Part shown: piece after piece, positions 1 to 5,930 of the stretch
How the letters are laid out: every line of letters starts with the position of its first letter
Numbering within the stretch: position 1 is the first letter of the stretch
NCBI GenBank assembly: GCA_905215195.1
Contig: CAJMPF010000073.1
Location: forward strand, 1-8,058
Origin: an uncultured bacterium
GTDB lineage: Bacteria > Actinomycetota > Coriobacteriia > Coriobacteriales > Coriobacteriaceae
Length of the DNA: 8,058 nt
Direction of reading: 5' to 3'
Notes under the pieces: model-generated
What the model saw: the letters and a program-made list of their open reading frames with translations, nothing else
Databases searched by the model: none
What the model was told of the DNA's origin: nothing
Translations under genes and position numbers: made by a program

Positions 1-657
1 CCTGCGCGAAATCCTCTTCGGTAAAGTCGGGCCATAATACGGGGGTGAAAAAGAGTTCGGCGTAGGCAGCCTGCCACAGCAGGAAATTGCTGAGCCGTTG
101 TTCGCCGCTGGTGCGTATCAGCAGGTCGGGGTCGGGACAGCCCGCCGTATAGAGCGCTTCGGAAACCGTTTGCTCGGAAATCTCTTCCGAAGAGAAGATG
201 CCGGCTGCGGCACGGCGTGCCAGACCCTGCATCGCATGGACGATTTCGCTGCGGGAAGAGTAGTTGAGGGCCAGTTGCAGCGTAAGGCGTTTCCCGGTAG
301 CCGTTCGGTTTTCGATCTGATCCAGGTGGTGTTTTACTTTTTCGGGGAAACGGCTTTTGTCGCCGATGATCCGCACGCGCACTCCCTGAGCGGCCAGTTC
401 GGGCGTTTCGTTGATTACGCTCTTGCAGAAGAGCTCCATCAGGGCATCGACCTCTGCGGCGGGGCGTCCCCAGTTTTCGGTCGAGAAAGCGTCAGGTAGC
501 GAACCCCGTGACGGGTCGCGGCCTGGATTGCCCGGCGCACGGACTCCACACCCCGGATATGACCTTCGAAACGCTCCAGCCCGTGTTGCGCGGCCCAGCG
601 TCCGTTGCCGTCCATGATAATGGCGACGTGTCGAGGTATGCGTTTTTGCTCGCTCAT
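1..657 (-). pseudogene. uppS: Undecaprenyl diphosphate synthase, frameshifted and cut by the window edge
   Basis: Cis-prenyltransferase that extends farnesyl diphosphate with isopentenyl diphosphate to make the C55 carrier lipid for peptidoglycan synthesis; it acts at the inner face of the membrane. The N-terminal frame starts at the ATG at 657 and has the family signature IIMDGNGRWA, with the catalytic Asp at residue 16, then a GH..G....R region and GVRYLTL. At about 488-492 the frame breaks: reading on gives a short unrelated tail stopping at 439. In another frame the protein resumes as STENWGRPAAEVDALMELFC and continues through RTSGEQRLSNFLLW and AAYAELFFTPVLWPDF to the window start. The expected LTLYAFS needs 7 more bases than are present. 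I chose ATG 657 over the upstream TTG because the family starts just before the RHVAIIMDG segment. The sequence looks Bacteroidota, unlike the genes to the right. Identity is certain; whether the break is real or an assembly error is not. Confidence 0.9.
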
Positions 658-663
658 AGCATG

Positions 664-671
664 CAAATATA
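664..671 (-). promoter_or_regulatory. Bacteroidota-type -7 promoter box before uppS
   Basis: On the minus strand this reads TATATTTG, an exact match to the Bacteroidota sigma-ABfr -7 consensus TAnnTTTG. It lies only 6 bases upstream of the uppS ATG at 657. I see no -33 TTTG at a usual distance; the nearest TTTG is much farther away. An 8-base match can occur by chance, but it sits in the short AT-rich gap between nadK and uppS, where a promoter would be expected. Confidence 0.5.
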
Positions 672-721
672 GGGAATAAAATCCGAAAGCGAAAGAATTT
701 CCGGCAAACAGGGATTTTTCG

Positions 722-1231
722 TCAGCTTCGGATATCCACTCCCCACATCATTTTCTTGCGTAACGTGTCGTAAAACGATATATTGTGCGGGACCGCCAGA
801 AAAAAGCGTCTGGAAGCCAGTCGGACCCTGAATTCGGCTCCTTCGGGAATCGGACAGGTTTCGTTGTCGGTGGCGATCGATATTTCGGCGTGCCGGGCGT
901 GTACCTTGAGCCGCACGTCGCTCGACGAAGGAATCACGACCGGGCGCATCGTCAGGTTGTGGGGCGCGACGGGCGAGAGCACCAGGCAGGCGCATTGGGG
1001 GGCGACGACCGGACCGCCCACGCTGAGCGAATAGGCCGTCGAGCCGGTCGGCGTGCTGACGATCAGGCCGTCGCCGTGGTAGGTGGCGACCATTTGGTCG
1101 TTCACGTACGTTTCGACCGAGATCATGCCCGCGCCTTGGCGCTGGATGACCACTTCATTGACCGCATAGCGGGTCGAGATGCCGTCGCCGAAGTCGCCCG
1201 TGACCTCGAGCATCGATCGGGGCTGACATTC
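722..1231 (-). CDS. nadK: NAD kinase, C-terminal part only (5' end missing at the junction)
   Basis: NAD kinase phosphorylates NAD to NADP with ATP, in the cytoplasm. The part present matches the C-terminal beta-rich half of the family: ECQPRSMLEV, the conserved NE in AVNEVVIQR, TYVNDQMVATYHGDGLIV, the hallmark TPTGSTAYSLSVGGP, SPVAPHNLTMRPVVIP, and an ending of the type LRKKMMWGVDIRS usual in Bacteroidota. The N-terminal half, including the GGDGT nucleotide-binding motif, is absent. In its place the open frame continues without interruption into the first ~55 residues of PurN. About 170 residues are left of a family usually near 290. uppS follows 64 bp downstream, in keeping with a Bacteroidota neighbourhood. 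The fragment cannot be an active kinase alone. NadK identity is very likely; the missing half is probably an assembly or recombination artefact. Confidence 0.88.
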   Translation of the reverse strand, partial: ECQPRSMLEVTGDFGDGISTRYAVNEVVIQRQGAGMISVETYVNDQMVATYHGDGLIVSTPTGSTAYSLSVGGPVVAPQCACLVLSPVAPHNLTMRPVVIPSSSDVRLKVHARHAEISIATDNETCPIPEGAEFRVRLASRRFFLAVPHNISFYDTLRKKMMWGVDIRS

Positions 1232-1240
1232 GAGTTTGCC
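1229..1240. other. Junction between the Bacteroidota-like and Collinsella-like segments
   Basis: The continuous minus-strand frame 1396-722 switches from PurN (up to residue ~55, IDLIAAGKL) to NAD kinase (from ~56, ECQPRSMLEV). Both families tolerate similar residues at this point, so the breakpoint can be placed only to within a few codons. No IS end, target-site duplication, tRNA or attachment-like repeat is visible beside it. The gene is broken on both sides: purN loses its 3' part and nadK its 5' part. Both segments run in the same direction and happen to join in frame. Confidence 0.8.
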
Positions 1241-1396
1241 GGCGGCGATCAGATCGATCAGCGCCTGCAGGTTGGTACCCGAACCGCTGATGAGCACACC
1301 GATCTTGAGCGGCTCGGCCGTATCGGTGCCGGTCGGACGGGTGTAGGGCACAAAGCCCAGGCTCGCGGCAGCAGCCATCTGCTCGTTAGCGCTCAT
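1232..1396 (-). CDS. purN: Phosphoribosylglycinamide formyltransferase, N-terminal fragment
   Basis: PurN transfers a formyl group from 10-formyltetrahydrofolate to GAR, giving FGAR (step 3 of purine synthesis). Only about 55 residues remain. A ~30-residue N-terminal extension, longer than in E. coli PurN, is followed by KIGVLISGSGTNLQALIDLI, the first beta strand and phosphate-binding loop of the family. The catalytic Asn-His-Asp region and the folate site are missing. The ATG at 1396 lies inside the 3' end of purM (ATGAGCGCTAA, 11-bp overlap), a typical translational-coupling arrangement, and a GGTAAGG in purM can serve as ribosome binding site. After residue ~55 the frame becomes NAD kinase, so this copy could not catalyse the PurN reaction. 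Confidence 0.85.
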
Positions 1397-2489
1397 CGGA
1401 GTACACGACCTTACCGGAGCCCTCGACGCACTCGCCCACGCGGAACGGCTTCTCGCCCAGCGCGACCAGGGCCTCGGTCACGGCAGCCTCGTCCTCGGGG
1501 GCGACGATCAGGCACAGGCCAACGCCCATGTTGAAGGTCTTGCATGCCTCGTTGGGCGCGAGCTCGGCCTGGCGCGACACGTAGGTGATGACGGGCGGAA
1601 CGTCCCAACCCATCTCGGCGCCGTTGCGGGTGACCACGGCGTCGACGTCGTCGGCAAGCGCGCGGTTGAGGTTCTCGGTAATACCGCCGCCAGTGATATG
1701 GGCGATAGCGTGCACGTTGGCGCCGCCGCGCAGCAGCTCCAGAATCGGCTTGACGTAGATGCGCGTGGGAGCCAGCAGGGCGTCTGCGAGCGAAGCGCCG
1801 CCGAGCTCCTCGAGCGGGCGGCTCAGCTCCTCGGCCTTAGCGGCGGCCTCGGGCGTGCCCGGCTTAATGCAGTCGACGCCGATGACCTTGCGCACGAGCG
1901 AGTAGCCGTTGGAGTGCACGCCGGTGGAAGGCAGGCCCAGGATCACATCGCCCGGGCGGACGTTTGCGGGGTCGAGCATCTTGGGACGGTCGACGACGCC
2001 CACGGTAAAGCCGGCAAGGTCGTAGTCGGCCGGAGCCATGACGCCGGGGTGCTCGGCCATCTCACCGCCCACGAGCGCGCAGCCCGCGAGCTTGCAGCCG
2101 TCGGCCACACCCTTGATGATCTTTGCCATGTGCTCGGCCTCGATATGGCCGATGGCAACGTAGTCCAGGAAGAACAGCGGCTCGGCGCCCGAAGCCAGAA
2201 TGTCGTTGACGCACATAGCGACCAGGTCCTGGCCCACCGTCTCGTGACGGTCCATGATCTGGGCGAGCACGAGCTTGGTGCCCACGCCGTCGGTACCGCT
2301 AATCAGAATCGGGTCTTCCATATCCTTAAGCGCGGCAGCCGAGAACAGGCCACCAAAGCCACCGATACCGCCGATGACCTCGGGACGGTTGGTGTCCTTA
2401 ACCATTTGCTTAATAGCGTCGACGGCGCGGCCGCCCTCGGCGGTATCGACGCCGGCGTCCTCATACGTCACATGCTTGCTGTCGCTCAT
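1386..2489 (-). CDS. purM: Phosphoribosylformylglycinamidine cyclo-ligase (AIR synthetase)
   Basis: PurM closes the imidazole ring, converting FGAM and ATP to AIR (step 5 of purine synthesis, cytoplasmic). The 367-residue protein is complete and slightly longer than the usual ~345. Family landmarks in order: a glycine-rich loop GGIGGFGGLF (40-49), the ATP site GTDGVGTK (65-72), MCVNDILASGAEPLFFLDY (92-110), GGEMAEHPG (141-149), LGLPSTGVHSNGYSLVRK (184-201), HITGGGITENLNR (264-276) and KTFNMGVGL (317-325). The start at 2489 is supported by the purine-rich GAGAGGAAGG a few bases upstream and by the family-typical Y-DAGVD opening. purN begins inside its last codons. purF lies 157 bp upstream on the same strand, so the two may share a transcript, but the gap holds terminator-like structure. 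Confidence 0.97.
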   Translation of the reverse strand: MSDSKHVTYEDAGVDTAEGGRAVDAIKQMVKDTNRPEVIGGIGGFGGLFSAAALKDMEDPILISGTDGVGTKLVLAQIMDRHETVGQDLVAMCVNDILASGAEPLFFLDYVAIGHIEAEHMAKIIKGVADGCKLAGCALVGGEMAEHPGVMAPADYDLAGFTVGVVDRPKMLDPANVRPGDVILGLPSTGVHSNGYSLVRKVIGVDCIKPGTPEAAAKAEELSRPLEELGGASLADALLAPTRIYVKPILELLRGGANVHAIAHITGGGITENLNRALADDVDAVVTRNGAEMGWDVPPVITYVSRQAELAPNEACKTFNMGVGLCLIVAPEDEAAVTEALVALGEKPFRVGECVEGSGKVVYSDER

Positions 2490-2509
2490 CTGAGCCTTCC
2501 TCTCCCACT

Positions 2510-2538
2510 ACCGTGGCGCCGCTCGGGCGCCAAACGGT
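2510..2538 (-). promoter_or_regulatory. Strong hairpin in the purM leader
   Basis: A 7-bp GC-rich stem (TGGCGCC 2514-2520 with GGCGCCA 2526-2532, 5-nt loop) is extended by ACCG 2510-2513 pairing with CGGT 2535-2538 across a two-base bulge. It ends about 20 bases before the purM ATG, just upstream of the purM ribosome binding site at about 2496-2506. There is no U-run, so it is not an intrinsic terminator. It could stabilise a processed purM-purN mRNA or shape access to the ribosome binding site; its role is inference. Confidence 0.45.
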
Positions 2539-2594
2539 GCTCATAGTTGCGTTCATTTCGGCGCGCGCCATAACAACGTACGCCGTCATATCAA

Positions 2595-2648
2595 CAAAAC
2601 AGCAGGTAAAACCTGCCAAAATAAACCTGTCCCTACATGGCAGGTTTT
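2595..2648 (-). promoter_or_regulatory. Competing hairpins after purF (terminator/antiterminator-like)
   Basis: In transcript order three segments are visible: A at 2648-2639 (AAAACCTGCC), B at 2617-2608 (GGCAGGTTTT) and C at 2607-2602 (ACCTGC). A pairs perfectly with B (10 bp, 21-nt loop). B also pairs with C (GCAGGT/ACCTGC, 6 bp, 3-nt loop), and that hairpin is followed by TGTTTTGTT, a terminator-like tail. The two pairings are mutually exclusive. Segment A overlaps the purF stop codon (2647-2649), so a ribosome finishing purF would cover it. This could be a simple imperfect terminator or a switch setting purM expression relative to purF. Confidence 0.5.
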
Positions 2649-4317
2649 AGGCCTCGCCGTGTTCCTCTTCCCAGCTGCGATCGTCGTATTTCTCGACCAC
2701 GGCGTCGTCATCAAAGTGCAGCGGCTTGTCCAGGTTGCGGGGCTTAAAGCCCTCCATAAACTTGTCGCGGCCAAAGCTCTCAGGAATCGCCACGGGATAA
2801 CGGCCGGTAAAGCACGCATCGCAGTAACCGCCCTTGGGCATGACCTTCAGCAGGCCCTCGACCGAAAGGAAGGCCAGCGAATCGGCGCCGATATACTCGC
2901 AAATCTCGTCGACCGTCTTGTTGGCGCTGATAAGCTGCGACTGCACGTCGGTATCGATACCGTAGAAGCACGGCCAGATGACCTCGGGTGAGTTGATGCG
3001 GATATGAATCTCCTTGGCGCCAGCGTTGCGTAGCATCTTGACGAGCTGCACCATGGTGGTGCCGCGCACGATGGAGTCGTCGATGACGACCAGGCGCTTG
3101 CCCTCGATGTTGTCGCGCAGCGGGTTGAGTTTCATACGCACGCCCATGGCGCGCAGCTCCTGCGTGGGCTCGATAAACGTACGGCCCACGTAGCGGTTCT
3201 TGATAAGGCCCTCGCCAAAGGGAATACCGCTCTCGTGCGAATACCCCTCCGCGGGCGGCAGGCCGGAGTCGGGCACGCCGATGACCAGATCGGCCTCGAC
3301 GGGCTCCTCGTGTGCCAGCTGACGACCCATGTCGTAACGGCAGGCATAGACGCTCTTGCCGTTCATGATGGAGTCGGGGCGGGCAAAGTAGACCTGCTCA
3401 AAGATGCAGTTTGCGGGCTCTTCGGCTGCAGGCACGCCCTGCTCGGATACCAGACCCTCGGCGCTGATGCGCAAGATCTCGCCGGGACGGACGTCACGGA
3501 CGTACTCGGCACCCACGATGTCGAGTGCGCAGGTCTCGGAAGCAACGACCCAGCCGCCGGCGCGCGTGACACGGACGGCGGAGTCGACCGTCGCGGCGCC
3601 GTCCTGCGACGGCAGCTGCGAAACGGATGCGGCATCGGCCTGGTCCAGGCCCTCGTCCACCAGCTTGCCCAGCACGAGCGGGCGAATGCCGTGCGGATCT
3701 CGGAATGCGTAGAGTGCCTGCTCGTTGATGAGCGTCATGGCGTAGCCGCCGCGCACGAGCTCCATGGTCTTGCGAATGCCCTCGCGCAGATGGCCTGTAC
3801 GCTGAGTAAAGTAGCCGATAAGCTTAGTCGCGACCTCGGAATCCGAATTGGAGAGGAACGGCACGCCCAGCTCGATCAGCTGGCGGCGCAGCTCGTCGGT
3901 GTTGACGAGGGTGCCGTTGTGAGCAAGCGCGATAATGACGCTGTTGATGGTAGAAAGATGCGGCTGCGAGGCTTCCCAGCTCTTGGCACCGGCAGTGCCA
4001 TAGCGCACGTGGCCCACGGCCAGCTGGCCGGAGAGCGTCGACAAGTCGGCGTTGGAGAACACGCGATCGAGCAGTCCCAGGTCTTTGCGAACCATAACCG
4101 TGCCGCCATCACCCACGGCGATTCCCGCCGATTCCTGGCCGCGATGCTGCAGCGCGCGCAGACCAAAGTACGTCAGTCGAGCCACATCGCGATCGGGTGC
4201 CCACACACCAAAAATGCCGCATTCCTCATGCAGCTGGTCGGAGTCCGGATCATACGTCGACATGGCGTTCACCTGTCCCGCGGCACGCTCGGCCGCGCGG
4301 ATGGTTTCTTGAGACAT
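2647..4317 (-). CDS. purF: Amidophosphoribosyltransferase (glutamine PRPP amidotransferase)
   Basis: PurF commits PRPP to purine synthesis by adding ammonia from glutamine to form phosphoribosylamine. An N-terminal Ntn-hydrolase glutaminase begins at Cys33 (EECGIFGVWA), which should become the new N-terminus after removal of a 32-residue propeptide. Further landmarks are LRALQHRGQESAG (53-65), RYGT (105-108), AHNGT (132-136) and SNSDSE (156-161). The C-terminal phosphoribosyltransferase domain has the PRPP loop VVIDDSIVRGTT (410-421) and GVPDSG (347-352). Cysteines matching the four [4Fe-4S] ligands of the Bacillus-type enzyme appear: Cys263 (SETC), Cys450 (PCFYGID), Cys499 and Cys502 (CDAC). 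A low-complexity insert (~224-255) interrupts the region before SETC. The start at 4317 has GAGGGG about 5 bases upstream. Met19 is an alternative start, giving a 14-residue propeptide. Confidence 0.97.
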   Translation of the reverse strand: MSQETIRAAERAAGQVNAMSTYDPDSDQLHEECGIFGVWAPDRDVARLTYFGLRALQHRGQESAGIAVGDGGTVMVRKDLGLLDRVFSNADLSTLSGQLAVGHVRYGTAGAKSWEASQPHLSTINSVIIALAHNGTLVNTDELRRQLIELGVPFLSNSDSEVATKLIGYFTQRTGHLREGIRKTMELVRGGYAMTLINEQALYAFRDPHGIRPLVLGKLVDEGLDQADAASVSQLPSQDGAATVDSAVRVTRAGGWVVASETCALDIVGAEYVRDVRPGEILRISAEGLVSEQGVPAAEEPANCIFEQVYFARPDSIMNGKSVYACRYDMGRQLAHEEPVEADLVIGVPDSGLPPAEGYSHESGIPFGEGLIKNRYVGRTFIEPTQELRAMGVRMKLNPLRDNIEGKRLVVIDDSIVRGTTMVQLVKMLRNAGAKEIHIRINSPEVIWPCFYGIDTDVQSQLISANKTVDEICEYIGADSLAFLSVEGLLKVMPKGGYCDACFTGRYPVAIPESFGRDKFMEGFKPRNLDKPLHFDDDAVVEKYDDRSWEEEHGEA

Positions 4318-4358
4318 GGCATCCCCTCAGAGCCTCGTTATTTGGCGTTACCTGCCCT

Positions 4359-4364
4359 ATTATA
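4359..4364 (-). promoter_or_regulatory. Probable -10 box of the purF promoter
   Basis: The minus strand reads TATAAT here, a perfect -10 consensus, about 41 bases upstream of the purF ATG, implying a leader of roughly 35 bases. A good -35 hexamer is not visible at 16-18 bases. The leader contains the purF ribosome binding site GAGGGG but no recognisable purine riboswitch fold. Confidence 0.45.
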
Positions 4365-4423
4365 CGCACGGCAAGACAAGCACTCCCGCGCATGAACAGC
4401 GCTTTTTAAAAGCCCACCGAGCT

Positions 4424-4429
4424 TATAAT
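4424..4429 (+). promoter_or_regulatory. Possible -10 box for the plus-strand membrane protein gene
   Basis: TATAAT on the plus strand, facing the gene that starts at 4612. There is no convincing -35, and it would imply an untranslated leader of about 180 bases. Apart from the two -10 boxes and a short stem-loop at 4550-4565, I see no further features in the 294-bp divergent gap 4318-4611. Confidence 0.25.
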
Positions 4430-4549
4430 CCGTTTTGCAGCCAAACATTTTATTGGGCAGGCGCCTCGGGACCGACGATCCCGCATGCTTCCGTCGCGAC
4501 GCGTCTCGTCCGCCGTTGGGGCTTGCATTGTTGCAATTGGGACGTTCGT

Positions 4550-4565
4550 CCTGTCTTTTGGCAGG
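4550..4565. repeat. Short palindrome upstream of the membrane protein gene
   Basis: CCTGTC (4550-4555) and GGCAGG (4560-4565) pair with one G-T across a TTTT loop, 46 bases before the start at 4612. The same half-sites, CCTGTC and GGCAGG, occur in the purF-purM gap at 2627-2632 and 2639-2644 with a 6-base spacer. It could be an operator half-site pair or chance. Confidence 0.3.
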
Positions 4566-4611
4566 TCGGCGGCGTATCCTTGTACCTACAGCAAAACGAG
4601 AAAGGTTATGT

Positions 4612-5841
4612 ATGGATCGAAACGAACTCGACCCCAGCGTCCCCAGCGCCACGGAGGTCAAGAAGATCCCCCTCATCATTAAGGTGTACGCCGTCCTGTG
4701 CATCCTGTCCGGCGTGGGTACGCTCCCGTCGGTCGGCGCCTTTATGTGGCAGGTCATCACCGCACTCATCAACGGCAACGCCGCCGCCAAGCTCGGCGAC
4801 AACACGCTCGTCGCGGTCGGACTGATTGTCGCCGGCATCATGCTCTCGGCTGCCAGTGCCGTCATCTTGATCATCTTTGGCCTGGACCTCATCAAGAACC
4901 AGCGCCGCAATGCCGCCCGTCTGTCCTATATCCTTATCGCATTGACCGTCGTCGAGCTTTTGGTTGACGTGATGCTCCAGGGTATCGGGCCTTTCTTGCT
5001 GCGCCCTGCCATCCAGCTCGGCATCCTCGTCGCGCTTTCGACCACCGTCGACCCCACGCTGCGCCAGGAGCGCGAGTTGCAGCGCCGCCTGCAGGAGATG
5101 CTCGATCGCGACGCCGCCGCCGAGGGCATGCTCGGGCGCGATGAAACCGGCGAAGGCTACATCAAGCTCAACTACTTCAACCTGTTCTGGGTATTCTTTG
5201 TCTGCTGCATACTCGGCCTGATCGCCGAGGACATCTGGCACATGACGGTCGACGACCCGGGCGTCTACCAGAACCGCGCCGGCATGCTGTTTGGCCCCTT
5301 CAGCCCCATCTACGGATTTGGCGCCGTGCTCATGACCATGGTGCTCAACCGCTTCTACAAAAAGAACCCCATCATCATTTTCCTGGTAAGCGCTGTGCTC
5401 GGCGCGAGCTTTGAGGTGTTCGTGGGCTGGTTTATGCAGACCTCGTTTGGCGTGGTCTCGTGGAGCTACTCGCATATGAAGCTCTTTGGCATGCCCGATC
5501 CGCTCGCCGTCCTTACGGGCGGACGTACCTGCACGGGCTTTGCCTGCCTGTGGGGCCTGGGCGGCCTCATCTGGATCAAGCTGCTGCTGCCGAGGCTGCT
5601 CAAGCTCATCAACATGATTCCGTGGAAGAGCCGCTACTCGGCTACCGTCATCTTCACCATCATTATGCTGGTCGATGGCGTTATGACGCTGCAGTCGCTC
5701 GATTATTGGTATCAGCGCGTCAACGGCACGGAACCGGATATTCCCGTTGCGCAGTTCTACGGCAAGTACTTCGATAATGACTTTATGGAGAATCGCTTCC
5801 AGAGCATGACCATGAGCCCCAAGGATGCGACGCGCGTGTAG
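4612..5841 (+). CDS. Multi-pass membrane protein, putative ABC transporter permease CmpB-like (PF06541 type)
   Basis: The 409-residue protein has about eight hydrophobic segments, near residues 20-42, 66-90, 103-143, 190-206, 228-246, 252-274, 309-328 and 342-362. The C-terminal half shows the pattern I associate with the 'putative ABC-transporter type IV' family: NRAGMLFGPFSPIYGFGAV (221-239), a FEVFVGWFM segment (267-275), WSYS (284-287), and GRTCTGFACLWGLGGL (304-319). The N-terminal membrane part (1-145) and the charged, probably helical linker (145-182) are additional. The family name is historical and no substrate is known to me. No ATPase or binding protein gene lies beside it, so a transporter role is unproven. 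The start at 4612 is chosen for the AAAGG ribosome binding site 6 bases upstream; an earlier in-frame ATG at 4435 would add a non-hydrophobic, Arg-rich stretch and is unlikely. It is the only plus-strand gene, divergent from purF and convergent with the purE operon. Confidence 0.8.
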   Translation: MDRNELDPSVPSATEVKKIPLIIKVYAVLCILSGVGTLPSVGAFMWQVITALINGNAAAKLGDNTLVAVGLIVAGIMLSAASAVILIIFGLDLIKNQRRNAARLSYILIALTVVELLVDVMLQGIGPFLLRPAIQLGILVALSTTVDPTLRQERELQRRLQEMLDRDAAAEGMLGRDETGEGYIKLNYFNLFWVFFVCCILGLIAEDIWHMTVDDPGVYQNRAGMLFGPFSPIYGFGAVLMTMVLNRFYKKNPIIIFLVSAVLGASFEVFVGWFMQTSFGVVSWSYSHMKLFGMPDPLAVLTGGRTCTGFACLWGLGGLIWIKLLLPRLLKLINMIPWKSRYSATVIFTIIMLVDGVMTLQSLDYWYQRVNGTEPDIPVAQFYGKYFDNDFMENRFQSMTMSPKDATRV

Positions 5842-5862
5842 CGCCAACCGCGCCCAAAACGC

Positions 5863-5901
5863 AAAATGCCCGCCGGTATCACACGTACCGGCGGGCATTT
5901 T
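5863..5901. terminator. Bidirectional intrinsic terminator
   Basis: A 16-bp perfect stem (AAAATGCCCGCCGGTA at 5863-5878 with its complement at 5886-5901) encloses a 7-nt loop. The stem ends in A-runs on one side and T-runs on the other, so it can stop transcription in both directions. It lies 21 bp after the plus-strand membrane protein gene and 29 bp after the minus-strand MoaE-like gene, exactly where convergent units meet. Confidence 0.93.
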
Positions 5902-5930
5902 TATAAGCCGCCTTCTATCGACGCAAGCCC

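Noticed and set aside
98..499. Plus-strand open frame of 133 codons at the left edge.
   Set aside because: The opposite strand encodes clear UppS motifs across the whole stretch.
654..995. Minus-strand open frame of 113 codons overlapping nadK.
   Set aside because: Alternate frame of the NadK C-terminal region, which has clear conserved motifs; the translation is Arg-rich and unrecognisable.
722..1396. A real bifunctional PurN-NadK enzyme.
   Set aside because: PurN lacks its catalytic and folate-binding parts and NadK lacks the GGDGT half; neither activity could remain.
1698..2546. Plus-strand open frame of 282 codons antisense to purM.
   Set aside because: Mirror frame of an unambiguous purM, with no recognisable motif.
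4318..4358. Purine riboswitch in the purF leader.
   Set aside because: The leader is only about 35 bases and shows no paired P1-P2-P3 arrangement.
3235..4395. Long plus-strand open frame antisense to purF (386 codons).
   Set aside because: purF is complete and conserved on the other strand; the antisense frame is the usual mirror effect of GC-rich codon use and its translation resembles nothing I know.
4606..5898. Minus-strand open frame of 430 codons antisense to the membrane protein gene.
   Set aside because: The translation is His/Asp/Glu-rich low-complexity sequence typical of reading hydrophobic codons backwards, and it runs through the terminator stem.
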